This document shows positions 1 through 7,425 of a stretch of 64,000 nucleotides of DNA, piece after piece. This DNA comes from G965262015 sp965262015 (GTDB taxonomy: Bacteria; Spirochaetota; Leptospiria; Turneriellales; CBDBES01). Location: the NCBI GenBank assembly GCA_965262015.1, contig OZ253494.1:868001-932000 (forward strand). The letters run 5' to 3'. A program made the translations under genes and the position numbers. Below the pieces are notes generated by a model. That model was given only the letters and a program-made list of their open reading frames with translations, searched no databases and was not told where the DNA came from. Each line of letters opens with the position of its first letter. Position 1 is the first letter of the stretch.

Positions 1-365
1 GCTGCATCCCACATCAAAGTAACTGTTACAGGTTTGTCTTTGGGACCAACCCTTTTTACCGTGTAAATAGGCAAATTATCACTTTTTATTGTATTAGTGA
101 TCTTCTTTGTATCACCGCAATATTCAGTTTTGTCTGAATTATTTTCTCTTTCTTCAGTACAATCTAAATTTAGTGTGACAAATGGTGGCTTGTTATCATC
201 TGGATCAACCACTTCTGGTGGATCAACCACTCCTGGATCATCTGGAGCAACCATATCGCTATCATCCTTGCAATACGCAAAAAAACAAATAATGATTAGT
301 AAACCATAGAGTAACTGGTAAAAGTATCTATGTGTTGTGCTGTTGTGCTGTTGTGCTGTATTCAT
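1..365 (-). CDS. Putative surface lipoprotein, 5' part only (runs off the window)
   Basis: The reading frame starts with ATG at 365 and stays open to base 1, so about 121 residues are present and the C terminus lies outside the window. The N terminus has a short polar stretch, a hydrophobic segment (LLYGLLIIICFFAY) and a cysteine followed by Asp residues, which looks like a lipoprotein signal (FAYC). After that comes an acidic Pro/Val-rich linker and a beta-rich part containing SDNLPIY and KPVTVTL. The codons just after the start consist of three exact copies of the octamer CAGCACAA. No good ribosome binding site precedes the ATG, and an in-frame TTG lies about 30 bases upstream. The SDNLP...VTVT pattern also occurs in the pseudogene near 28.6 kb, so I infer a small surface-protein family. 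The function is unknown. Confidence 0.6.
   Translation of the reverse strand, partial: MNTAQQHNSTTHRYFYQLLYGLLIIICFFAYCKDDSDMVAPDDPGVVDPPEVVDPDDNKPPFVTLNLDCTEERENNSDKTEYCGDTKKITNTIKSDNLPIYTVKRVGPKDKPVTVTLMWDA
335..358. repeat. Three tandem copies of an octamer (TTGTGCTG) in the start of the lipoprotein gene
   Basis: Three perfect 8-base units lie at 335-342, 343-350 and 351-358, directly inside the first codons of the minus-strand lipoprotein gene. Eight is not a multiple of three, so gain or loss of a unit would shift the frame. Confidence 0.85.
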
Positions 366-396
366 GAGGAGAAAATATTGTATGTACTTACACAAT

Positions 397-422
397 CAAT
401 ACTTTTTTATAAAAAAGTATTG
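397..422. promoter_or_regulatory. Perfect 26-bp palindrome upstream of the lipoprotein gene
   Basis: The 26 bases are completely self-complementary: the half-site CAATACTTTTTTA is followed without spacer by its reverse complement. It lies 32 bases upstream of the minus-strand ATG, in the 235-base gap before serS. It could be an operator or a terminator-like hairpin. Nothing in the sequence decides which. Apart from this palindrome and the serS ribosome binding site I see no gene in 366-600. Confidence 0.6.
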
Positions 423-600
423 GAAAGCTACGTTTGGTTCTGGATAGAATAGGAATTTCTATTCCACTACAACGCATGGCAAACTAAACGAATGAACCCA
501 ACTTCTTTGCAAATATAATATTTGTCACGATATATCATTTTACTATAATACGCTAACTATACGAAAGTGGTATGAATAGGTATGAATGAGAGGTTAGAGT

Positions 601-1869
601 ATGATCAATCCTAATTTACTAAAAAACGAAGAGGGCTTGCAATTATTAAAAAAAACCTTACATAACAGACAGATCAAGGATTCTGAGAGTGTGCCATTAT
701 TAGCTACCTTAGAAAGGCTGGCAAAAAAACGAGTAGATATTTTATCGCACTTAGAAAACAAACAACATAAAAAAAAAGAATTAGTAAAAAAAATCAATGT
801 ATTACTGTCACAAGATCAAAATGACGAATTAGCTACGCAGAAAAAATATGCAAAAGAGCTTTCTGTTGAAATTCAACATATAGAAGAAAAAAAATATATT
901 GTTGAAAAAGAGTATCATGAAAAATTACTTTGGCTTCCTAATGTCTTAGATCCTACTGTACCCATAAGTGATGCAGAGAATGAGGTGGTTAGAGAAAGCA
1001 AATATAATCCATCATTTAATTTTACACCTTTAGACTATTATACGCTGGCAATTAAGAATCAGTTAATTGATTTTGAGCGTGGGGTAAAATTATCTGGCAG
1101 TCGATTTTATGTGTACAATGAAACCCTAGCACAACTAGAACGTGAACTAGCCAGTTGGCTACTTTGTAAACACCAGAAAAAAAGTTACAAAGAAAGATTG
1201 ATCCCTTTAATTGTGAAAAATGAATGTATGCTGGCAACGGGACAATTTCCTAAATTTCAAGATGAATATTATCACATTACCAAAGATCAGCTTAATATGA
1301 TACCCACCGCCGAAGTATCCCTAACAAACCTTTACCGTAATGAGATAATGCCAGTTAAGATACTGCCTCTTTACCTTATGGCTTTTACCCCGTGTTTCCG
1401 TAGAGAAGCGGGGAGTGCAGGGAAAGACACGAAGGGAATTTTGCGGGTACACCAATTTAATAAAATTGAGTTAGTTAAATTTTGTCTACCTGAAAAGTCT
1501 ACATATGAACTGGAGTTATTAGTGGATGATGTTGCGTCTATTCTAGATTTTTTTCAATTAAAATACCGCATTATATTGCTCTGTTCAGGAGATATAGGTT
1601 TTTCTGCAAATAAAACATATGATTTTGAGGTGTGGATGCCCGGCACAAAGAGGTGGTTAGAAATTTCTTCTTGTTCTAATTTTCATGAGTTTCAGGCTAG
1701 GCGAGCAAAAATTCGTTATAAGAATATCCATACAAAAAAAAATGAATTTGTACATACCTTAAATGGTTCGGGGGTGGCAATGGGGCGTCTTATTGCATGC
1801 CTTATGGAATATTTTCAAACACCCCAAGGTACAATTGACATACCTGCGATTTATGACATTATGAAATAA
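601..1869 (+). CDS. serS: Seryl-tRNA synthetase
   Basis: This class II aminoacyl-tRNA synthetase charges tRNA-Ser with serine in the cytoplasm. The 422 residues match the family's usual length. Residues 30 to about 110 form the charged coiled-coil arm that grips tRNA-Ser. Class II motif 2 is visible as FRREAGSAGKDTKG followed by RVHQFNKIE, and motif 3 as NGSGVAMGRL near the C terminus. The ATG at 601 follows a GAGAGG ribosome binding site at good spacing. The gene stands alone: the lipoprotein gene is divergent and the next gene is convergent, with only a few bases between the stops. Confidence 0.96.
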   Translation: MINPNLLKNEEGLQLLKKTLHNRQIKDSESVPLLATLERLAKKRVDILSHLENKQHKKKELVKKINVLLSQDQNDELATQKKYAKELSVEIQHIEEKKYIVEKEYHEKLLWLPNVLDPTVPISDAENEVVRESKYNPSFNFTPLDYYTLAIKNQLIDFERGVKLSGSRFYVYNETLAQLERELASWLLCKHQKKSYKERLIPLIVKNECMLATGQFPKFQDEYYHITKDQLNMIPTAEVSLTNLYRNEIMPVKILPLYLMAFTPCFRREAGSAGKDTKGILRVHQFNKIELVKFCLPEKSTYELELLVDDVASILDFFQLKYRIILLCSGDIGFSANKTYDFEVWMPGTKRWLEISSCSNFHEFQARRAKIRYKNIHTKKNEFVHTLNGSGVAMGRLIACLMEYFQTPQGTIDIPAIYDIMK

Positions 1870-1873
1870 CTCA

Positions 1874-2425
1874 TTAATAGAGTTGTAATTCTTTTGTATA
1901 TTTTTCCATCATTTTTACCTCGCCCTGGGAAATAATTTTTTTTATGGCAAGTAAACTAATGATTCTTGTGATTCTATTATATAGATGCATCTTTTTGGCT
2001 TTAGAAAAACGGAACGTACTTTTTATTAAAGGTATATTTGCCTGACTAAAAATATACTCCCGTAACACTCTAGTACGTATAGAAGGTATGTTTTTAGTTA
2101 GTGCTAATAAGCGTGAGGATAAAATAGGAAAATCTTTACAATGAAAATTGAGTAAGTCTTGTAAATTATTATCAGGATCCAAATGTAATAAACAAAAGAA
2201 TTGGCGTTTTTCTATGTCATATACAATTATATAGTTTAGTGGTTCTGGTTCTAAAAAAAAGAGCTCATATGTCCATACAATGGTATTATCCTGACGGATA
2301 CCCCAGGCATCTACTTTTTTTTTCAACCTACCAAATTCCACTGCATCAGAGGAGGCGGTGCGAATAACCAGCTGAATCTGCATGTTTAACGCTGTCATTT
2401 TCATTTTCAATAAATGAGTTTGCAT
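1874..2425 (-). CDS. Conserved-looking protein of unknown function
   Basis: A 183-residue protein (188 if the GTG at 2440 is used) without signal peptide or membrane segment. It reads as a mixed alpha/beta soluble protein: the first half alternates beta-type stretches (MQIQLVIRTAS, YIIVYDIEKRQFFCLL), and the C-terminal third is basic and helical. It does not match a family I recognise. The stop lies 4 bases from the serS stop, so the two genes converge. The start is uncertain because neither the GTG nor the ATG has a clear ribosome binding site. Confidence 0.6.
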   Translation of the reverse strand: MQTHLLKMKMTALNMQIQLVIRTASSDAVEFGRLKKKVDAWGIRQDNTIVWTYELFFLEPEPLNYIIVYDIEKRQFFCLLHLDPDNNLQDLLNFHCKDFPILSSRLLALTKNIPSIRTRVLREYIFSQANIPLIKSTFRFSKAKKMHLYNRITRIISLLAIKKIISQGEVKMMEKYTKELQLY

Positions 2426-2669
2426 GTCCACAGAATACACAAATATTACAATACAAAGATAGATAGTTTAGCGATCATATATTTTCAGGCCTTTCATTTG
2501 TGAACTATTTTCTAAATTAAACCCATAGAATTTGGATAATCAAATTGTAGGATCAATTATGGAACTAGACAATTTAAATATTCCTAAGCTGTTTTTCTAA
2601 AGAAGAACATCCTATGAGAAATATCTTATGAAAACACACTATGGATAACGGATACAGATAGAGTTATAT

Positions 2670-2800
2670 TTAGAAAAAAATATGATGAGATTATACACAA
2701 AATTAATTCAAGACCAAAAAAAGTATTAGGCTACTTAACGCCCAATTAAGATATTTAAAGAGTGAGGCTAATCTTTGCAGCTTCAATTTACAGGTACCTA
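2670..2800 (+). mobile_element. Relic of the 3' end of the IS30-like element ISa
   Basis: The stretch closely matches 17865-17965, the end of the ISa copy in this window. It encodes remnants of the transposase C terminus (DEIIHKINSRP..GYLTPN) followed by AAAGAGTGAGGCTAA and a damaged terminal repeat. The rest of the 2441-2846 gap holds no gene that I can see. Confidence 0.75.
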
Positions 2801-2846
2801 ACAGAAAATACTTGACAGGTAGTAGTATAACACACACCATTATGGT

Positions 2847-3260
2847 ATGTTGCGTCCAATGCATTTTGTAATTTACCTGATTCTGTCTGCATTTATAGCT
2901 CCCAGCATATCTGTTTGCTTATGTAGCCCTATTAAGGAACACATGGCACATCATAATCAGAAGAGTGTACTTAAAGAGAAGTCAGATGTCCGCCATAATT
3001 TACATCATACAGATTGTCATGAATCTAAATCTAACCACGATAAGGCTTGTCCACATCGTCAATCTTGTGACATAAGTTTGCAAAAAAACTATGTTCACAT
3101 CACATTTGATAAAGTCCGGGCAGGCGTGGATTATGTTCTCATCTACATAGGAAGATATTATGCTAGTATGCCAGCGAATGGTAAAATGCCACCATTGGCA
3201 TTTTACCATTCAAGATTTTCTCCCCTCCTATTTTTTCTTTTTCAAAAACTAAGACTATAA
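2847..3260 (+). CDS. Small secreted His/Cys-rich protein, probable metal-binding role
   Basis: The 137-residue protein starts with a hydrophobic signal sequence (residues 5 to about 24, ending SISVCLC). Next comes a segment with many His and Cys residues (HMAHHNQ, HNLHHTDCHES, HDKACPHRQSCD) up to about residue 75, then a short beta-like part. Clustered His and Cys in an exported protein usually mean binding of copper, zinc or mercury. The gene opens a same-strand cluster with an outer-membrane-like protein, an HMA-type protein and a MerT-like protein, which supports that reading. A 16-bp perfect hairpin sits inside its last third, so the true C terminus may be degenerate. The start at 2847 has no good ribosome binding site. 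Confidence 0.6.
   Translation: MLRPMHFVIYLILSAFIAPSISVCLCSPIKEHMAHHNQKSVLKEKSDVRHNLHHTDCHESKSNHDKACPHRQSCDISLQKNYVHITFDKVRAGVDYVLIYIGRYYASMPANGKMPPLAFYHSRFSPLLFFLFQKLRL
3176..3211. promoter_or_regulatory. Perfect 16-bp inverted repeat with 4-base loop inside the His/Cys-rich gene
   Basis: Arm GAATGGTAAAATGCCA (3176-3191), loop CCAT, and the exact complementary arm at 3196-3211. It could end or attenuate transcription before the outer-membrane-protein gene that starts 200 bases later. No long T-run follows immediately, so a plain intrinsic terminator is not certain. Confidence 0.65.
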
Positions 3261-3410
3261 AATTACTTCATCTATCCATGGGTTGGATGATTTGCATCCA
3301 CTTGACTTAGGTTTGGTATACTCTAGCAAGGACGTACTATATTGCGTGTCTTTGTGCTAGTTATGCTACCTTGCATCTATGAAATAAGAGGATTATTAAG
3401 GTGATATATT

Positions 3411-4286
3411 ATGAAAAAGCAAAAAAGATATTTGCTATATATAGCTTATCTGTTATTACATGTGAATACAGTTATAGCTGAACAAAACTTGCCGGTGATG
3501 AATACATTACCACGATGGGATCATGGATTTGGTTTCCAAGCGAATTATGAATATCATGAAAAAACTAAAATCTACCAAAAGAACAACTTACTGAATAACA
3601 TAAACAAAGATTTTGAAGAAATTCATGAATTTAATATGCAGGGAGTTTTTACTTTTAGTAAGGAATACCGTTTGCTTCTTGAAATTCCTTGGCAAAAACA
3701 AATAAGAGGGCAGATAGATCAAACCAATAATCAGCAACAGAGCTCTCATATAGGAGAAATTTCTTTGGGTGGTGCCATTAAGAAATATTACAATGCACAG
3801 GGGCAAGCCGCTAGTATTGGTATGGCACCTTTATTTCATTGGTCAAATAATAGCCAACGTTTTAAGCAAACGGATTTTGGAGCTTCTCTTATCTTCTTGG
3901 GTGATATAGAAACTTATTATTTCTTGGGTATTGCTAGACTAGAAAGTAAAATAAGCTTTCCGCAGTCCTCCACCAATTTTATACTGGAAGAGACTATCTT
4001 TATTAGAGAAGGATATCATGTATTTCATGTAAACTCTATGAACATAGGAAGTTGGGTATCTTTAGGAATACAAGGTGAATATATTTATTTCCGTGAAAAC
4101 CTTAATGCGTCTATTTTCTTATATCCTGGATTTAGCTTAGAGATTGTACCAAATGTAATGATATATTGGAATAATTATCTGCTACATGTCGTGTTGTCCA
4201 TACCCATTTATAGATATAGTAAAAATCAAGGCTTGTCTGAAGACTGGCGTATCCTGGTTTCTATGGGAGGCGCTTTTATTTATTAG
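3411..4286 (+). CDS. Putative outer-membrane beta-barrel protein of the metal cassette
   Basis: The 291-residue protein has a signal peptide (MKKQKRYLLYIAYLLLHVNTVIAE) and then many amphipathic beta strands with alternating aromatic residues (GFGFQANYEYH, LLLEIPWQ, SIGMAPLFHWS, IYFRENLNASIFLYPGF). It ends in an aromatic strand (SMGGAFIY) as outer-membrane barrels do. The pattern resembles the outer-membrane proteins found next to metal-uptake or resistance genes, but I cannot name the family. It lies between the His/Cys-rich gene and the HMA gene on the same strand, which suggests a role in metal passage across the outer membrane. The ATG at 3411 follows AAGGTGATATATT, an acceptable ribosome binding site. 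Confidence 0.6.
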   Translation: MKKQKRYLLYIAYLLLHVNTVIAEQNLPVMNTLPRWDHGFGFQANYEYHEKTKIYQKNNLLNNINKDFEEIHEFNMQGVFTFSKEYRLLLEIPWQKQIRGQIDQTNNQQQSSHIGEISLGGAIKKYYNAQGQAASIGMAPLFHWSNNSQRFKQTDFGASLIFLGDIETYYFLGIARLESKISFPQSSTNFILEETIFIREGYHVFHVNSMNIGSWVSLGIQGEYIYFRENLNASIFLYPGFSLEIVPNVMIYWNNYLLHVVLSIPIYRYSKNQGLSEDWRILVSMGGAFIY

Positions 4287-4323
4287 TGAACAATTTATGC
4301 AAAAAATTTTAAGGAGATTTTAT

Positions 4324-4932
4324 ATGTTAAACGTACAAAAAATAGTAATTCTAATGGTAGTAGCCATTAATTTAAATGCTCAATCACAGAAACATTCTTC
4401 TAAGAATGTTAAAAAAGTGCATAAGCACATAGAACATAAACACTCTGCAAAGAATGTTAAAAAAACACATAAGAAGATAAAGTATCCATCTGCTCAGGAA
4501 AATATTATTATATTAGAGATAGATGGCTTGGTTTGTTCTTTTTGTGCTTATGCAACTGAAAAAAGAATGGCTCGTTTCAATTTTGTTGATAAATCTAAAT
4601 TTGGTGGTGATGGTGTAGAAGTTCTACCTGAAATGGGTTATGCTAAAATTGCTATACACAAAAATAAAGCAATTGCATTTCAAAAAATTTTACAAGCCAT
4701 CGCAAAGGCAGGATACGTGCTAAGGGCAATACACTTTAAACAAAAAGGAAGAATAACACAAAAGCAAAAACAAATCTTTTTTACTAGTTCCTATACCAAT
4801 CAAAAAATTCTCTTAGATAAAAAAGCTTTTCAAGGTGTTAAAATTCCTAAAAAGATAATAAAACTGCAAGGAGTTTTCACGTCAAAAGCGATTACCCAAC
4901 GTTTGGGGATCTCTGTGAAGAGTTGGAAGTAG
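4324..4932 (+). CDS. Exported HMA-like metal-binding protein
   Basis: With the ATG at 4324, preceded by a strong AAGGAGATT site, the protein has about 202 residues. A hydrophobic N terminus (MLNVQKIVILMVVAINLNAQS) is followed by a His/Lys-rich tract with two copies of KNVKK.HKxI. Then comes a heavy-metal-associated fold with the metal-site sequence GLVCSFCAYATEKRM, where the two cysteines form the CxxC pair. HMA domains carry copper or mercury ions to a partner transporter. The longer frame upstream (from 4186) overlaps the previous gene and has no ribosome binding site, so it is less likely. The next gene encodes a MerT-like membrane protein, its expected partner. Confidence 0.7.
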   Translation: MLNVQKIVILMVVAINLNAQSQKHSSKNVKKVHKHIEHKHSAKNVKKTHKKIKYPSAQENIIILEIDGLVCSFCAYATEKRMARFNFVDKSKFGGDGVEVLPEMGYAKIAIHKNKAIAFQKILQAIAKAGYVLRAIHFKQKGRITQKQKQIFFTSSYTNQKILLDKKAFQGVKIPKKIIKLQGVFTSKAITQRLGISVKSWK

Positions 4933-4938
4933 ATTTCT

Positions 4939-5355
4939 ATGAAAATTATGAATCATACAATCCATAAAGAAAAAATAACACGTATTTTATTGCTCTTTGC
5001 CTCTTCTTCAACTTTAATATGTTGTGCATTACCTATATTGCTCACTTCGATAGGCTTAGGTTCTGTACTTATTAGTATGGTTGAAAGCTTACCCTTTTTA
5101 CCACATATAACCCAAAACAAAGATTATCTTTTTATGGCTATTTTTTTACTATTAGGTATAAACTACTGGTGGGTATTTAAAAAAGACTCAAAGGTAATAG
5201 CCTGTGATATAGCTGGCCTTGATAAACAGGCGAGCACTCCCTGTGAAGAAGGAAAAAGTTTTAGCAAAGTAATTTTATGGATCTCCATTATTATTTATAT
5301 GGTTGGTTTCTTCTTTGCTTATCTATTACTTCCCTTGTATCGTCTAATAAGTTGA
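4939..5355 (+). CDS. MerT-like inner-membrane metal transporter
   Basis: The protein has 138 residues and three hydrophobic segments (about 15-45, 68-80 and 115-135). The first holds adjacent cysteines in the sequence TLICCALPILLTSIGLGS, the hallmark of the mercuric transport proteins MerT/MerC, where the Cys pair takes the metal from a periplasmic carrier. A second region with two cysteines (ACDIAG and STPCEEG) lies in the loop before the last helix, as in MerT. It starts 7 bases after the HMA gene and is surely cotranscribed with it. No merA or merR is present, so the substrate could be copper or another soft metal instead of mercury. Confidence 0.7.
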   Translation: MKIMNHTIHKEKITRILLLFASSSTLICCALPILLTSIGLGSVLISMVESLPFLPHITQNKDYLFMAIFLLLGINYWWVFKKDSKVIACDIAGLDKQASTPCEEGKSFSKVILWISIIIYMVGFFFAYLLLPLYRLIS

Positions 5356-5422
5356 TGTATATAGTGAATACTATAACATTATAGTACTGTAAAGTGAAAC
5401 TTACACTTAACATCTAATAAAG

Positions 5423-5459
5423 TATTTGAAGTGCAAAACTAATTTTTGCACTTCAAATA
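5423..5459. repeat. Perfect hairpin made of ISa-type terminal repeat, possible terminator
   Basis: Two exact 16-base arms (TATTTGAAGTGCAAAA and its complement) enclose the loop CTAAT. The arm contains GAAGTGC, the core of the ISa terminal repeat also seen at 16931, 17961, 28815 and 59480. It follows the metal cassette and may now end its transcript. Confidence 0.65.
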
Positions 5460-5547
5460 GAGATTGCAACCTCTACACCAAAATATATCTTATTTTGTAA
5501 CTTTGTCTTGATTGTTTGTTATCCTTGGCAAACTTAGTAAACTACGT

Positions 5548-6345
5548 ATGAAACTCTACCCTATTATTGACACACACTGCCATTTAGATCTCATAATAGA
5601 AAAAGGTATTCATGAAGATACTATTTTTGCTGGCATGCAAGAAAATAATATTACTGGCCTAGTACAAATTGGTATTAACGAAAACTCTTTCGCATTTGTT
5701 CAAGAGTATGCTAAAAAACAATTACCCTTTGACTATAAATATACACTTGGCCTACACCCCAATGAAGTTGCGAATTCAAACCATCTCCTATGTTTAGAAC
5801 ATATAGAAAACAGTCAGAATGATGATAAGTTTGTTGCCATAGGTGAAATTGGTTTAGATTATTATTATACACAAGAACATAGAGCTAAACAGATATCTGT
5901 ATTAGAACAATTCCTATTAAAAGCACATAAAATAAATAAACCTGTCTGTATACATACTCGAGATGCTCATGAAGATACCATTGACATACTAAGTAATTGC
6001 GATCCACAACAAAAAATTATTATTCATTGTTTTACCGGCGGGCCCAAGGAGATAGAAGATTACTTAAAATTAGGTTGCCAGATATCATTCTCTGGTATCG
6101 TGACATTCAAAAATGCTAAGGACAATCAAGAAGCTGCCCGCATATGCCCAGTAGAGAGTATACTTATCGAAACTGATGCACCTTTCTTAGCACCCATACC
6201 ATTCAGAGGAAAAACCAATCAACCAGGATATATTCGAAATACATTAAATTATATAGCCGATCTAAAAAACCTACATGCAGATGAATTAGCCCCTATCATC
6301 TATAATAACACACAGAACATATTTAATCATTTATTTGCAGATTGA
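5548..6345 (+). CDS. tatD: TatD family metal-dependent DNase
   Basis: TatD proteins are TIM-barrel metal hydrolases with 3'-5' exonuclease activity, thought to act in DNA repair and clean-up in the cytoplasm. The metal-binding residues appear in order: DTHCHLD at the N terminus, GEIGLDYY in the first third, CIHTRDAHEDT, IIHCFTGG, and IETDAPFLAP near residue 210. The length of about 265 residues is normal. I chose the ATG at 5548, right before the barrel start; a TTG at 5512 would add twelve residues without support. The gene stands alone and is followed by a bidirectional terminator. Confidence 0.93.
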   Translation: MKLYPIIDTHCHLDLIIEKGIHEDTIFAGMQENNITGLVQIGINENSFAFVQEYAKKQLPFDYKYTLGLHPNEVANSNHLLCLEHIENSQNDDKFVAIGEIGLDYYYTQEHRAKQISVLEQFLLKAHKINKPVCIHTRDAHEDTIDILSNCDPQQKIIIHCFTGGPKEIEDYLKLGCQISFSGIVTFKNAKDNQEAARICPVESILIETDAPFLAPIPFRGKTNQPGYIRNTLNYIADLKNLHADELAPIIYNNTQNIFNHLFAD

Positions 6346-6361
6346 TACCCACCCTATAATA

Positions 6362-6394
6362 TACAAAGACAGACGAAACCTGCCTGTCTTTGTA
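6362..6394. terminator. Bidirectional hairpin terminator between two convergent genes
   Basis: Arms ACAAAGACAG and CTGTCTTTGT (10 bp perfect, plus a flanking T-A pair) enclose an 11-base loop between the stop of tatD on the plus strand and the stop of the minus-strand gene at 6443. Confidence 0.7.
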
Positions 6395-6442
6395 AAATGA
6401 GAATCTGCTCTCTTATTTTCAATATGAAAGTTACCACTTCAC

Positions 6443-7276
6443 TTAAGGGGCAATGGCAATCACTTCATCTCGGTTGATTAGCTCAACCACTTGTTCATAA
6501 GCGGGCGAATCTTTTTTATACTTCAATTCAGCTGCTCGAAGTAGATGCTCATTTTTTTTCTTTTTATAGAATAATCTCTCTTGTTCAGTACCCGCTTCAT
6601 ATTTTTCCAAAACTCTTTCTTTAAAGGCATAAGCTGAAGCCAGATATTTATGTGGAGCTACCTCTAATTCATACCGAGGGCCTAAAGCAATATATCTTTC
6701 TAAAATATCGATACACTGAGGTAAATTACCCAGATCATATTGGGCTAATACCCACTCAAGATAGGTACGAGCTAATAATTCTTTAAGCTCCATCCCTTCC
6801 CTAATATCTCTATTTGTAATTGTATCTAAGTCTCGAATAGCTTTTGAGAAATACTTAACTGCTTCAATTTTAGCACGTCGTTTCATCAGTGTAATTGTAT
6901 TGTTTTCTCGAGATTGGCGATCTATAACTTGCCAATACCACTTTTCATTTAGATGCCTTTCTTCGTCTGCATTAGCCATAAAGTACTCTACTTCTTTACG
7001 CATCTTCTCAATAGTCGATTTACCTGTTTGGTAATTAGACAAAGCTTGACGAAGCTTATTCCTAGAATAAGCGTCACTCAACCTAGCAAGTTCATCAAAA
7101 ACTTGGCTATACCCATGATAGTCAGGGTTATGCCATTTTAAGTCAGCATCAACTGCATCTACACTAGATGTATCTGTTTTTGTCTGTGTCTTTTTACTTC
7201 CATCTTGTGCATAAAGCATACTTATGCATAGACAGAAAAAAACAATAAATGTAATTAAACTTTTTGTGATTCTCAT
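6443..7276 (-). CDS. Secreted alpha-helical protein, possible spirochaete flagellar-sheath (FcpA-like) protein
   Basis: The 277-residue protein has a clear signal peptide (MRITKSLITFIVFFCLCISMLYAQ), so it is exported. The mature part is almost entirely helical and rich in Lys, Glu and Arg. It includes TPR-like helix pairs (residues about 160-235: LLARTYLEWVLAQYDLGNLPQCIDILERYI) and a charged C-terminal helix ending in VVELINRDEVIAIAP. This size, export signal and helical make-up recall the flagellar-coiling protein FcpA that coats spirochaete periplasmic flagella. I propose that from general resemblance only; a generic periplasmic TPR protein is the alternative. It is a single gene between a terminator and murB. 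Confidence 0.6.
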   Translation of the reverse strand: MRITKSLITFIVFFCLCISMLYAQDGSKKTQTKTDTSSVDAVDADLKWHNPDYHGYSQVFDELARLSDAYSRNKLRQALSNYQTGKSTIEKMRKEVEYFMANADEERHLNEKWYWQVIDRQSRENNTITLMKRRAKIEAVKYFSKAIRDLDTITNRDIREGMELKELLARTYLEWVLAQYDLGNLPQCIDILERYIALGPRYELEVAPHKYLASAYAFKERVLEKYEAGTEQERLFYKKKKNEHLLRAAELKYKKDSPAYEQVVELINRDEVIAIAP

Positions 7277-7425
7277 TATCTCCTACCTCTTTTAATCAGT
7301 AATACGTATACACACCAACATCATTGATAGTCACGCTTAGGTCCTTATCGGACATAGAAATAGACGAACTTTACAAGGTATAGCCAAAAAATATATTATG
7401 ATATGATGTCATTGTTCACTTCATA

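Noticed and set aside
97..309. Open frame on the plus strand with Ser/Thr-rich translation
   Set aside because: It is a shadow of the minus-strand lipoprotein start; it has no ribosome binding site and no natural protein pattern.
335..358. CRISPR-like repeat
   Set aside because: The octamers are directly tandem, without spacers; nothing in the window looks like a CRISPR array.
2790..2846. TTGACA at 2812 as a promoter for the His/Cys-rich gene
   Set aside because: No matching -10 box at 16-18 bases spacing.
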